DNA from: Astropecten irregularis | Taxonomy: Eukaryota > Echinodermata > Asteroidea > Paxillosida > Astropectinidae | Direction of reading: 5' to 3' | NCBI GenBank assembly: GCA_963971285.1 | Contig: OZ020254.1 | Span: forward strand, 17,638,932-17,702,931 | DNA length: 64,000 nt | Shown here: positions 19,758 through 31,530 of the stretch, one piece after another | How positions within the stretch are numbered: position 1 is the first letter of the stretch | How the letters are laid out: every line of letters starts with the position of its first letter | The notes under the pieces: generated by a model | Seen by the model: the letters and a program-made list of their open reading frames with translations, nothing else | The model's database searches: none | Told to the model about the DNA's origin: nothing | Translations under genes and position numbers: made by a program

Positions 19758-22650
19758 CTGTATAATACGCTAGCTAGTTAATATTATAATTTTCTCAGAA
19801 TTATAAGCCTTTAAGTGAATTATGGCATTGGAAAAGAACGATATTATTTCCTTTTTGTGTTGACCATTCATCATCCCTTGTTAAATTTACAAACGTATAA
19901 TTTCTGAATTCAGTCTGGCCTATCGCCGTCTGATAAAGATTGTGACTGAATCGAAGCCGTGGTTATTAATAACTGACAAGGAGAGTGTACCTTTTGCTAG
20001 GATCTAGAAAATAATCAGTGTGAAAATGATGAAAAATAATGAAACACAATTAAATGAAACGTAATTTGCACCAATTAAAGCCATATCAAAGTCGATTTGA
20101 ATGCAAATAAATTATGCAAATAATTATGTACAAAAATTAATATTATCCATGAAAAACCTGACGTACAAACAAGTATTAACAACCATGTTTGTCTTTATAG
20201 CCATCGATAAAAGTGTATCATTAATTAATTTGTTTTACCTTGACTTTTTTTCGTGACAGTCATGGGCCTAATAAATCGACAAAAAACATAACTCACCACA
20301 AAATATATCAAAGATTAATTCATTTGATTTCTGTCACTCGGTTTACTCAACCACTGTGACATTGGTCGTTTAAACTGTTTTATATAGTAGCCTATTGTAT
20401 TTCGCATTATTTTCACAAATTAATTAAAGATCTCATTGGCTTTGTTCGATCTGCAATAATTACCTTTGTGACTATGAAAAGGCTATTGATTAATGTATGT
20501 GAGTCTACAACTTGAAGATAAGTAATAAAAAGAAAGCAGACTAAACTGGCAATTATATTAATTCTGTTTCGCAATGTTTTGTGTGTGTAATTGACTTGAA
20601 TCGTCTGATGTTCATGTATTAAGACTTAACCAGACGCATCTTTTATTAGATTCTTTGATTCACTGTTTGGACTAAAATTGTTTAATATTTCTTCAGAAGT
20701 ATAAACTATCAAACACCTACGGCGATTCTTAATTCCACCCCTATACATAATTTCCATAATTATTAGTCAGTTACAACATCGGTGAGCTGCATAATATTCT
20801 AAAAACGCGGGACCCCTCTTAATTTGAACATTATGCCTCCGATGTATGATCCAAACCAGGTGCTTTAAATTTGAATATTTTTTTATAAGAATTTGCCGCA
20901 ATTTTCACGTGGCCTAATTGGCAAACTGGAATTATTTGTGCAGGAGCCCTGGATGGATCGCGGGTACAAAACTCGATGGGGCATGAACATTATTATCAGA
21001 TAATTATAATGATAATCAATACAAAAAGAAGTCAATGCTGCCGTTAAATGATAAACCTTTCATTTAAACGTGAGTTGTTCAAGATTGGTTATGTTTGTTC
21101 CTGGAAGGGACTAGAATTCATTCATTTCGACTAGACGGGCGGGGATATTGGAAATATTAATGACAAAACGAGGCATCTATAATTTGTATCTAGCGCCCTC
21201 AATTCAAGCAGGGATTTTTTCTAAACTTTAAAAAAAAAAGGCATTTAATATGTATTTAGCGCCCTCAAGCGTTCATTTTCAAGCTATGTCTAGTTCCTAG
21301 ACGTTTTATTAATAAATTCAACGATAAATACAGACGGGAGCCCGACGATTAATCCAATGGTTGGCACATGCATCTTCGAAAGTGTATCATTGGATGTCAA
21401 AACAACCCGTAAATGTCTCTTTTCAGATATACTACCCCAGTTCTACACAGCTGAGATTGAAGTTCATCATAACGTGCATCCAGTAAGTTAACTTTTAAAG
21501 CATTTAACGCCTATTTCGGCAATTGTGAATGATTGTAAAGTTCGGAACTCGCCTGTGTTTTTCTAATTAGCGTAACGCACACAGCATGCGCCAAGTGAAG
21601 GGGATGGGCGTGCACATGATAAACACACGGGGGAGGGGGTCCTTACTCCTTACATATGTACTTTACAATCGCCGCTTTTTCTGTATAGGCCTAGTCCATC
21701 AGTAGAATTCTTCCCTTTATTGCCTGTGTCCAAACAATTTAGAAATTGATGCCCAGGTTTAACATTTTAAATGCCACACCCCCTTCCTCATTTATTTTGG
21801 GGGTGTGTCCCTAGTTTTAGCCCCATGCCAAAATAGTTAGTTGGCCATTCAACCACGATTGTGGACAAGTGGTTCCCAAAACTAAGGAGAGGACAAGTGG
21901 TTTCGAAAACTAAAGTTTTTATAGCTTCTAGTACTGCAGCTCCCAAACAATATTTTTAATTTTATTCCAAAGTTCCTGAGTCCTTAAAAATAACCCTAGA
22001 TTCAAGAAATTTCTCTAATATTTCAGTGAAAAAGTACATTTTTCTTACCAGCTTCTTGGTATACACCCTGATACAAGTAGTTTTAGGAACCACTTGTCCA
22101 CAATTACCCATTTAACAATTTTCATAATTGCACTGGATTATTATTCGAAATGGAATGATCAAACGTTAATAATTCCACTAAAACCATCAACATTGTGCAT
22201 AAACCCTATGGGACTGACGTAGAACATTTTGAAAAAATGGTTGTCACAGCATTCGAAGTGTATCATTGTAGGTACAAAAACACCTGTAAAACTCACTTTT
22301 AAGATATGCTACCCCAGTTTTACACAGCTGAGATTGAAGTTCGTCAGTGGAATTCTTTCCATTTAAACCTGTAAACTAATCACCCAAAAGAGTCTCTTTG
22401 TTACTGTGAGTTCAGCAGATTCAGGTTATTGTCTTTTGGGATGGTTCAAATTAGTAGCCCATAGAATGTAACAGTTGCGTACATAAACCAAAGCCTATCA
22501 TGGATTCATACAGGCTTTTGCTGATTGGTCAACCTTTTGTCATTTTTTGTCACAGGTTTGATTTAATCAACTTGGTTCAGCCTAATCTTAACTGATGCCA
22601 AGATTCCAGATGTTGTCAAGGCAACCAGCTGTCCAGACAGTCAGGCAACC
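19758..22650. other. Intergenic AT-rich region
   Basis: I see no supportable gene. Two diverged direct repeats share CCAGTTCTACACAGCTGAGA-like sequence (21405-21480 and 22245-22350). An inverted pair has GTGGACAAGTGGTTCC near 21862 facing GGAACCACTTGTCCAC near 22083. A short direct repeat with TAGCGCCCTCAA occurs at about 21190 and 21259. Confidence 0.6.
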
Positions 22651-22742
22651 TATCAGAACATTCATGACTATCCTACTCTCCTACCTCCCCGCCAGCCAAC
22701 CAGCCTGACAACCAACCTGTCAACCAACTGGACAGGCTCCTG

Positions 22743-23480
22743 GACAGCCTCCAGTCAGAGCATTCATGGCTACGCTACAAGACTACCTACCAGCCAGCCA
22801 ACCAGCTGCCAACCAACTAGACAGCTTTCTGGTTTATTGGGAGACAGTCACCAGTCATCCAGCCAGTCATCCAGCCAGTCATCCAGCCAGTCATCGAGCC
22901 AGTCATCCAGCCAGACATCCGGGGAGTCATCAAGCCAGTCATCCAGCCAGGGGAGTCATCCAGCCAGCCATCCAGACAGGGGAGTCATCCGGTCAGTCAT
23001 CCAGCCAGTCATCAAGCCAGTCATCCGGGGAGTCATCTAGCCAGTCATTCAGCCAGCCATCCAGCCAAGCCAGTCATCCGGGGAGTCGTCCAGCCAGGGG
23101 AGTCGGGGCGCCAGCCATCCAGCCAGGCGAGTCATCCAGCCAGTCATCCAGCCAGTCATCAGGGGAAGTCATCCAGCCAGGGGAGTCATCCAGCCAAGCA
23201 GGTCATCCAGCCAAGCCAGTCATCCAGCCAGTCATCCAACCAGTCAGAGCATTCATGACTATGTTACAAGACTACCAACCTGGCAGTACCTGCCAGTCAA
23301 CCACCCTGCCAACCAACTGGATGACCTTCTGGTTTATTGGAAGACAGTCACAAGCCTTCCAGCCAGTCATCCAACCAGTCGGAGTATCCCTGACTCCCCT
23401 ATGGAGCCAGCCAACCTGCCAGCCAACCAGCCTGGCAACTGACCTGACCAGCTTTCTGGTTTATCAGGGAGACAGGTACC
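22743..23480. repeat. Minisatellite, CATCCAGCCAGT units
   Basis: About 8-12 bp units of CATCCAGCCAGT with GGGGAGT variants repeat from about 22855 to 23240, inside longer units containing AGAGCATTCATGACTA and TTTCTGGTTTATTGGGAGAC. The same longer unit appears inverted at 60050-60720. The 242-residue frame across it is a by-product of the repeat. Confidence 0.85.
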
Positions 23481-23826
23481 AACCAACCAGTTAAACATTT
23501 TATTGGTGAGAACGTGACTGTCCAACTTCCCACCTAACCAGCCTTCAAGTCTATCAGGAAAAAATCAGGTCTCCAGCCACCCAGCCAATGAGAATGTGAC
23601 TGTCCAACTAGCCAGCCTTTTAGGAAGCAGTCATCCAGCCATTCAGCCATAACTAGAAGATGCCTCACTTGGATTGGGACAGGTACACTTTAACAATTAT
23701 TGCTAGATTTTCAAACTTGCTTATGTTAGGGCTTGTGGAATGATGATGGACTCACTGGACAGGTCTGTATGACGTTCACGATACCTAAGCAAGAGGACAA
23801 AGACTTGGGTCTTCAGGTCCCTTATC

Positions 23827-24228
23827 TTGCCTGTCTTACTCTGTGATTGTGAGACAGGGACTTTGGCTGGGGGCCTGGGGAGGCGACTCAATTTCTTTGG
23901 TTCTGGGTCTCTGAGAAGGATCCTTCGGGACCGCTGGTCGGACCATGTGTCTAACGAGAGGTTGCTCAGGAAAAGTTGTGAGATAAGTGAGCGCCAGATG
24001 CAGCTATACGGTCATGTGGCTCAATTCCCTGTAAGTGATCCTGCCAGGCGAATTCTCCCTATTAGAGAACCTACTGGTAGGACTCGCCCAGTAGGGCGTC
24101 CACCTGACACGTGGTTGTGTCACATAGACCGTTATTTTGCTGGGGTGGGAAAGGGTCGCAAGGCTGCCTGGGGGATGACTATCAGGAGACCAAAGGAGTA
24201 CCACTCGAAGGTAGATGCAGATGTTTGA
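23827..24228 (+). pseudogene. Non-LTR retrotransposon RT C-terminal fragment, copy 1
   Basis: The frame contains LRRILRDRWSDHVSNERLLR, then QMQLYGHVAQFP, a DPARR segment, VGRPPDTWLCHI and RKAAWGMTIRRP. This order (RI/RW-x-D-x-SNE, LGHV-R, GRP-TW, W-x2-A) is the standard end of LINE RT proteins, which I recognise from the family. There are about 110 residues with no RT core and no 5' part. It sits in the left palindrome arm; the right arm has unrelated sequence at this point. Confidence 0.8.
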
Positions 24229-25007
24229 TTCAGTTTCATTTCCCTTAACACTCTGTTGATTTCCAATGTTGTTTTCTTGTCACAGGTTTGATCTTATTCA
24301 ACTTTGCTGGACCTGATGTCCTGATCTGAGCTGATGCCAGACCCCCTGATTCCAGCAAGGCAACCAGTTATCTGTCCATCAGTCAAGCCCAGTCAAGGGA
24401 GACAGTCATCATGCAGCCACCCAGCCATCTAGTCTGACTGTTCAACTAGCCATCCTCTTAGGAAGCAGTCATCCAGTCATCCAGTCATTCAGCCTGCCAA
24501 GATGCCGCAGGTACAAACTTGATGTTATACATTCAACAGACTTGCATCTTGAAAGAGTATGAACTTTTCAACAGAAAGACTTGGTTTATTTCTTGATATT
24601 TTGCCAGCACAATTAAGCTTCAGAGGATTTGGAATCAGTTGCTTGTGAATTTGTATTCCTGTACCTTGTACATTGTCAATCACTGAGGTTAAGCTGATAG
24701 GAGAGTATTTATTTGGAGACCATACCCATTTTACAAGTCCATTTTAATGGTGTTTTCCTATCACAGGTTTGATCTCAACTGATGCCAAGACCCCAGATAC
24801 CAGCGTCTGTACTCACTGTATTTCCCTTCTGTACACATGTCTCATGTGGGAGCACATCATCTGGAATCAGTTATGCATCAATCAAGTAAGTGTGACTTCT
24901 CCTACTAAATGTTAGTCAAGACGATTAGCCTTAAAGGGATAACACATGATTGGTATGATGATGATAGTGAAAACCTTCCATTCAAATATATCTGCCTGAA
25001 AATGAGG

Positions 25008-25080
25008 TGATCAATGTCACCTGATGTTGTGTTACTGGTAGCGATGTTTCGGATGCTAGAACTGCTAGTTCAGGGAGAGT
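25008..25080 (-). pseudogene. Degenerate Penelope terminal fragment (hammerhead remnant)
   Basis: AGGTGATCAATGTCACCTGA is followed by GGTAGCGATGTTTCGGATGC and matches the minus-strand end of the Penelope elements at 27075 and 56341. The ribozyme core is damaged: the position of TCATCAG reads AGTTCAG. Confidence 0.65.
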
Positions 25081-25145
25081 CAGTTTAAACCTATTTACCT
25101 ACATGATACGTGAGCGCAAATGCGACTGTACGTTCATGTTGCTAG

Positions 25146-26031
25146 TAGTGCTGTGCATTTTCGGAGCTTTTGAAAACCGGAAAACGCTTTGAAAAAATTA
25201 GCGGTTGCCCGAGCTCCGATTCATAAAAATGAATGATAGCGCTATATTACGCACGTGTCGATAATGTGCACGATCAAATGATGCATAGCGCTGTATGTAG
25301 GAGTGTGTAAAACATGCTACAACGATCGTTGCGCCGACGTATACATTCAGTTTCTGGTCTCGATCTACGTGCGTGTTAGGGAATCTTGCAATGATTTGGT
25401 GCCGGCAACCTTACAGAATATTCAGTCAGAATCTTTCATAACTTGCTCAGCGTGACATGTCTCATTTCTTACCGAAAAATCTGCATTGAAGCCGGCCGAA
25501 ATCCACGGTACCGAGCGTGACTTGACTGCATGCACCAAATACACACGTTGTACGTACGACATGTAGGCTTCCACTTCCGGCCTGATTGCGAATTGGCGAC
25601 TGTGTACTGGTGTACAACGTATGCTTTGAATGGTGCGGCGCACATTACACATCGTGGAATTTTCTGGATGCAATGCCGCTGCTGCATGGTCCGGGCCATG
25701 CGGCCACGTGGTGGGCATGCGGTGTTCATGATGCATCGTACGCGATATGTTTACGTCTTCTTTCGAGCGATCGTCGCGTTCGGAAGGCTGTTCGCAATAT
25801 TTGTTTAATCAAGTTTGCGAAAAGTTTGTTTCTGCTTGGCAAAATGGACCCAAAACGACTGAAATTCAAGTATGTATTATACAGTATACACTTTTGGGGT
25901 TGTTTATTTATTGGGCAAACGTCAGTCTACTTTTAAAAATGTTGGTTTCGTATTCCGTTTTTGTAATTTTGAAACCGGATGGCAAGATTTTAAGCGGGAG
26001 CCCGTGAATCCGTTTTTGATGCACAGCACTA
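25146..26031. mobile_element. Non-autonomous hAT-like DNA transposon
   Basis: An 886-bp element with perfect 13-bp terminal inverted repeats TAGTGCTGTGCAT, flanked by the exact 8-bp duplication GTTGCTAG at 25138-25145 and 26032-26039. The 8-bp duplication and TAGTG ends are hAT hallmarks. It has split the second LINE tail; removing it restores collinearity with 23985-24100. It contains no transposase-like frame. Confidence 0.9.
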
Positions 26032-26039
26032 GTTGCTAG

Positions 26040-26235
26040 ATTCCTTGTAATCATCCTGCCAGATGGATTCTCTCTATGAGAGAATCTACTGGTAGGACTC
26101 GCCCGGAAGGGCGTCCACATGACACGTGGTTGCGTCAGATGGATTGTTATTTTGGTGAGATGGGGAAGGGTCGCAAGGCTGCCTGGGGGATGGCTATCAG
26201 GAGACCAAAGGAGTACCGCTAGAAGGTAGATGCGG
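26040..26235 (+). pseudogene. Non-LTR retrotransposon RT tail, copy 2 (split by hAT element)
   Basis: It continues the fragment that begins near 25100, up to the hAT insertion. CTACTGGTAGGACTCGCCC, GGGCGTCCACATGACACGTG and GGGAAGGGTCGCAAGGCTGC match copy 1 at 24070-24165. The frame is broken. Confidence 0.75.
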
Positions 26236-27074
26236 ATGTTTGATTCAGTTTCATTTCTTTTAACACTATTGATTTTCAATGTTGTTTTCTTGTCACAGGT
26301 GTGATTTCATTCAATTTTGCTGGACCTGATGTCCTGATCTGAGCTGATGCCAGGCCCCCTGATTCCAGCAAGGCAACCAGTTATCTGTCCATCAGTCAAG
26401 GGAGACAGTCATCATGCAGCCACCCAGCCCAGCCATCTAGTTTGACTGTTCAACTACCCATCCCCTTAGGAAGCAGTCATCCAGTTATTCAGCCAGCCAA
26501 GAAGATGCCACAGGTACAAACTAGAAGTTAAATACATTTAATGAACTTGCATCTTGAAGGAGTCAACAGAAAGACTTGGTTTATTTCTTGATATTTTCTG
26601 AATTTACTGACTAATAAGTAATTGTTTTTTTTGCCAGAACAATTAAGCTTCAGGGGAATTGGAAGTAGTTGCTTGTACCTTGTCAATAACTGCTGTTAAG
26701 CTGATAGGAAGATATTTATCTAGAGACCATACCCATTTTTCAAGTCCATTTTAATTGTGTTTTATTATCACAGGCTTGATCTCAACTGATGCCAAGACCC
26801 CAGATACCAGTGCCTGTACTCACTGTATTTCCCATCAGTACACACAACATGGCTGGTACCATGAGCATCATCTGGAATCGGTTATGCATCAATCAAGTAA
26901 GTGTGTGTTTTCCTAATAAATGTTAGTCAAGATGCTTAACCTTTAATATTGGATAATACATGGTTGGTAAGATAAAAAAAAAACAGAAACAGAAATCCTC
27001 ACATTTGACTTTCACAATATGATGATGATAGTAAAAACCTTCCACTCAAATATATCTGCCTGAAAATAAGGTGA

Positions 27075-28745
27075 TCAATGTCACACGATGTTGTGTTATT
27101 TTAGCAATGTTTCGGCTGCAGGAACTGCTAGCCTTTATCATGCAACTGAAGAACTGGATGCTGCGCGATGTGGTATCCGTTATATCCTGTTGGTCCACGT
27201 CCGTGTTCACCATACTGTGTTCTGCGGATGTCGAATGGGTCACTATAGTGGACGTCGTACAGTTCACTCTGTGGTTGGCTGGGGTGTGTTCTCGTCACGG
27301 CTTCGGTGTCCTCCAGTGGTTCTATCCGTTGTGTGACGGTGGTCCTGGTGCCGGATAGTGGCAAGCCAGAATCCGGGTTCAGCGGACTTCGAACAGGTCA
27401 CTCTAGTGGACATCGTACGGTTCATTTTGTGGTTGGCTGGGGGCGTGTCCTCGCGCGGCTTCAGCATCCTCCATGGGTTTCATCAGTTGCAAGCCGTGGT
27501 TGTGGTGCCAAAAAGTGGGAAGCCAGAAATGGGGATGTCAATGCCACTGTCCCAGTTGAAGTTCTGACTGAGGCGGATGTGAATGGCCTCTTTGATGCAT
27601 CTGGTGTACCAATGTTGTTGACGGTCGATACACTGCACATCGCCCCAGGTAGGGTTGTGGCCTGCTTCATAGGCGTCTTCAGCATTCAGCTACCGCCAAT
27701 CCATCCACATGGGGGAGTGTCACTTTGCGTTGATGGTCCTTGATCCTCTGGCCGATTGGTCTGCTGCTTTCACTGATGTTCATACACCTGGTTTCAATCG
27801 TTGCAGTCATAAACTCCTCCTCGTCTTCCTAGTGGGACTGGATCCTTCAGGAGGACAAGCTGGTTCCTCAAGGTGGTGGAAGATCAGAACACGGTATGGA
27901 TGTCATGCCCCTCAAGGATTCTCTTCAGCTGTCTGAAGATGCCATCCATCATCCATGAAGTTAAGTCCACTCCGTTTTGGTGCTGGTCCTGGGCGACGTA
28001 TGAAAGGTGATGGTAGGTGTTTGTTCGCTGTGAGGGCAGTGTGCAAACGGCATCTCTGGTCACCAGACGTGTGGCACGATCATGGACACACTTGGCCACT
28101 TCCCGCTTTATGGACTCAGGGTGGTGCAAGCCGAAAGCCAGGTACTGGTCAGTGTGTGTGGGCTTGCGTTTATACACAGTGCTAGTCAGGCTGCCGTCCT
28201 GCTCTCTTTGGTCCAGGGTGTTGTTCTCCTCGATGCTGAGCTGACCAATGGTCAGGAGGGTGAACAGCTGGTCTGACTGGTCTGCGATGCAATGACAATG
28301 GTGTCGTCGACATACCGCTTCCATACCGTGGGGAAACAATCTGGTGGGCAACTCTGTAAGGCTTCCTCCACGAACGTGTACAAGTTGGCGATGACCGCTA
28401 ACACCTGACTGCTCGTAGCTGCTCTGTCCGTCTGCTCATAGAATGTCCGTGGACTGCAAGATTCTAACAGGGTGAAGATCTTGGTGGGGAGAGCAAGGTC
28501 CAGCTCGGCAGGTTCCGGTCTTTTTCCATGTGTTGTAATGCCACTCTGCATGCGCCTTATATGGGACTGAACATCTATTAGATGTTGGTAAACAACAACT
28601 TGACATTAAAGGAGATCAGCGCCTCGTGGTGGTTGATCCATTGTCCGTGGAGGAATTCCACAAAATGTCATGGAGTTGGGCACCATGTTCACTGTGTTGC
28701 TAGTCAGTAGAGACTGGATCCCTGCCAAGTACAGTGTACTTGGAT
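27075..28745 (-). mobile_element. Penelope-like element, minus-strand copy (RT and GIY-YIG remnants)
   Basis: Read on the minus strand from about 28745. RT pieces include FTLLESCSPRTFYEQTDRA, KRYVDDTIVIAS with an intact YVDD at 28314-28303, and KPTHTDQYLAFGLHHPES; KRILEGHDIHTVF follows near 27920. Downstream, damaged GIY-YIG-region sequence and the Penelope 3' end follow to about 27075. Several frameshifts make it non-coding. It is 5'-truncated and meets a plus-strand copy head to head near 28750. Confidence 0.85.
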
Positions 28746-28754
28746 AGGTCATAC

Positions 28755-30350
28755 GCAAAAGAGCTCATGTCTCCACTAACCGGCAACACAGCAAACATGG
28801 TGCCCAACTCCAAGGCCTTCGCGGAATTCCTCCGCAGACAACAGGTCAACCACCACGAGGCATTGATCTCCTTCAATGTCTAGTTGCTGTTTACCAACGT
28901 TCCCATTTAAGGCTCATGCAGTAGCCTAACAACATCTGGAGGAAGACCAGAACCTGCCAAGCTGGACTTCGCTTTCATCCACCAAGATCGCTACCCTGTT
29001 GGAGTTCGTCTTGCGGTCCACATATTTTCTGCATGAAGGGACGTTCTACGAGCAGATGGAAGGAGCCAGCTATGGGCAGTCCCATCTCGGCGGTCGTCAC
29101 CGACCTGTACATGGAGATATTCAAGGAGGAATGCCTTTCAGAGTTGTCCGCCCCGGTTGCCGCCCCACGGTATGGAAGCGGTATGTTGATGGCACCTTTA
29201 ACATTGCACAGTCTGACCAGCTGCTCGCCCACCTGAACAACCACCAGCCCAGCATCCAGTTCACCATCGAGGTCGAGGAGAATAACATCATCTCCTTTCT
29301 GGACACCCTGGTCCATAGAGACCCCGACAGCAGCCTGACTAGCACCATTTACCACAAGGCCACGCACACCGACCAGTACCTGGTTTTTGACTTGTACCAT
29401 CCTGGGTCCATAAAGCGAGGGGTGGCCGGTGTGTCCACGATCGTGCCTCGCATCTTGTGACAAGACTGCGGTGTACGGCTGCTGAGAGATGCGGTGTGCA
29501 AGCTACCCTCATTGCGAGCCTCATACCCTCGAGAACAAGCAGATCCCTTCATCATGTTCATGGATGACATCTCCAAATTGTTTAAGAGAATCCTTGAGGG
29601 ACACGACATCCATACCGTGTTCTGATCTTCCACCACCTTGAGGAACCAGCTTGTCCATCCGAAGGATCCAGTCCCACCAGGAAGATGCAGAGGAGTTGTG
29701 TACATCGGTAAAACCGGCAAACCAATTAATTTGCAATAGGATTAAGGAGCATCAGCGTGACATGAGGCTCTCATGTGTGGATGGATTGGCAGTTGCTGAA
29801 CACGCCTGGGAAGCTGGCCACCACCCTAACTGCGACGATGTGAAAGCGACTGTGAGCAACATTGGTACACCAGGCGCATCAAGGAGGCTATTCACATCCG
29901 CCTCCGTCTGAACAACATCAACTGAGAAAGCGGCATCGACTTCCCCAGATTCCCCATTATCACATGACCACCACCCTGTGTCAGATGGAACCACCAGGGA
30001 ACATCAGAGCCGAACGCTCCCAGCAGAATGTGGAGTGGCCCATGGGACGTCCACACGCTGGCATGAACCGGTGAACAGATGCCAGGCAATGGATGGAACC
30101 ACCCGAGGATACTGAAGCTGCGCCGACGACACACCCCCAGCCAACCGCAAAGTGAACTATACGACATCGGATAGAGTGATCCATTCAACGTCCGCTGAAC
30201 ATGTTACGGTGAACATGGATGATGTGGACCAACAGGATATAACGGACACATCAGCATACAGTTCTTCAGTTGCCTGATGAAGGCTAGCAGTTCCAGCAGC
30301 CGAAACGTCGCTACCAGCTACACGACATCGCATGACATTGATCACCTTTT
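28755..30350 (+). mobile_element. Penelope-like element, plus-strand copy (RT and GIY-YIG remnants)
   Basis: RT pieces run in order: FAEFLRRQQVNHHEALISFN (about 28800), FLHEGTFYEQMEGA, AMGSPISAVVTDLYMEIFK in another frame, KRYVDGTFNI (29179-29208; the second catalytic Asp of YVDD reads Gly), VEENNIISFLDTLVHRD and KATHTDQYLVFDLYHPGS. A GIY-YIG endonuclease region follows at about 29690-29910 (VVYIGKTGKP, RIKEHQRDMRL, VAEHAWEAGHHP). RT followed by GIY-YIG is diagnostic of Penelope-like elements. Stops and at least two frameshifts make it a relic. Confidence 0.88.
30262..30325 (+). ncRNA. Hammerhead ribozyme motif, Penelope type
   Basis: CTGATGA at 30274-30280, stem II GGCT (30282-30285) with AGCC (30298-30301), GAAA at 30302-30305, then CGTC with predicted cleavage after C30309. 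All conserved core bases are present. Stem III is only the self-complementary ACGT, as in dimer-forming hammerheads reported in Penelope-like elements. Activity is inferred. Confidence 0.78.
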
Positions 30351-30600
30351 TTCTTGTCTGTGTCTACCTTGATGAATAGCCATTTCCTTTCTAAATATCT
30401 GTTTCCTATCATTGAATAAGTTTTCATTGATAAATTAGCCAAAATTTTATTATTTTATGTCTGCCAAATCTGTTTAAGTATGAGTGCTGTTCTCTGACCT
30501 TTACCAAACATGTGTTATCCCATACAAACAATACATTTTCCAATTTCCATCACTGAATTTATATTGGATATGGATTTAGTTGTATCAGTTTAGGCCATAG

Positions 30601-31061
30601 AGCTATATTAAAATTACTAGAGCGCTAGCTCCGTGTTGAAAGTGATGCCTGCTGGGCGCATCCATGTTTGTGCACAAACCTATGGAAAGCCCACAATTTT
30701 GGACATTTTTTGTACGTTCATTTGCATACCTGCGTTGTGTTCTATACGGGTGCGTCATCGAAGCCAAATACGCCCGAAATCCGACGCACCCTCGGTAAAT
30801 GCGTGTTTCATTTAGGGCCGTGCGCGCACATGCTCTGCACTTCAGTCACGCAATGATTTCATGCGTCATAAAGACGCGCTAGGTACCGTTCGCGCATACT
30901 TGAGCGTTGCATATAGAGTACACTCTTCGAAAGGCATTCCAGTCAAAGTGTTCTTGTTCCACAGACACGCACACAAATTCAAAATGACTGCGCCCAGACG
31001 GCTTCAAAACGTCTACTCACGGAGAACGCAGAGCTAGCGCTCTAGTAATTTTAATATAGCT
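30601..31061. mobile_element. MITE with perfect 31-bp terminal inverted repeats
   Basis: Bases 30601-30631 (starting AGCTATATTAAAATTACTAG) are the exact reverse complement of 31031-31061. TA dinucleotides flank it one base out. The interior is CpG-rich compared with its surroundings. It is absent from the corresponding part of the right arm. Confidence 0.87.
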
Positions 31062-31530
31062 GTATGGTTTTGGCCTATATACATGATATACAATTATTAA
31101 CCAATTTCTGTTTCTTTGACTGTATTAGGTGATCTTGTCAAGGCATTCTACCAATGAGATGTCACCCATTCCAGTGATGTTGCCTGTCCAGTACTAGAAG
31201 GAGTCGTCATAAAGTAAATAAAATAATTTTATCTATTTTTGGAACAATATTTGTGGAAACAATGGATAATAATTGTACTTCTATGTAAGGCAAAGAAAAT
31301 ATAGTTCTGCTTCTGATTACATGGCATTTCAGAAAAGGGTCGGTAATTTGGGAATTTTTGGGTGTCAATTTTTTTTTAATACAATCAAGGGAATTATAAA
31401 ACTTTTTTCAATTTTTCCAAATTTCTTTTTTAGGGTCGCGATCAAAAAATAGGGTTGGTTGTGTAACCGGAAGCAGAACTATTTTTGTTTGGCCTAACCA
31501 AGAATCCATTCAGCTTTAAACATTTATTTC

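Larger units (their letters stand above)
23985..27150. repeat. 1.1 kb tandem duplication in the left arm
   Basis: Unit 1 (about 23985-25090) and unit 2 (about 25100-27150) share, in order, the LINE tail, TGTTTTCTTGTCACAGG, TGCTGGACCTGATGTCCTGA, TCATCATGCAGCCACCC, ATCTGGAATC plus GTTATGCATCAATCAAG, and a Penelope-type 3' end. Unit 2 is longer because a hAT-like element sits in its LINE tail. The right arm has one copy, at 58480-59270. Confidence 0.82.

Noticed and set aside
22766-23494. A 242-residue open frame rich in Ser, Gln and Pro
   Set aside because: It is a minisatellite translated in frame; another frame over the same units is also open, and the mirrored right-arm copy is not open in the same way.
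27112-27160. Active hammerhead at the left end of the minus-strand Penelope copy
   Set aside because: The catalytic box is mutated (TTATCATG where TCATCAGG is needed) and the cleavage-side GACG reads CAATG, so it is a remnant only.
28975-29463. A 162-residue minus-strand frame overlapping the Penelope RT
   Set aside because: It is antisense to recognisable RT motifs on the plus strand and has no family resemblance of its own.
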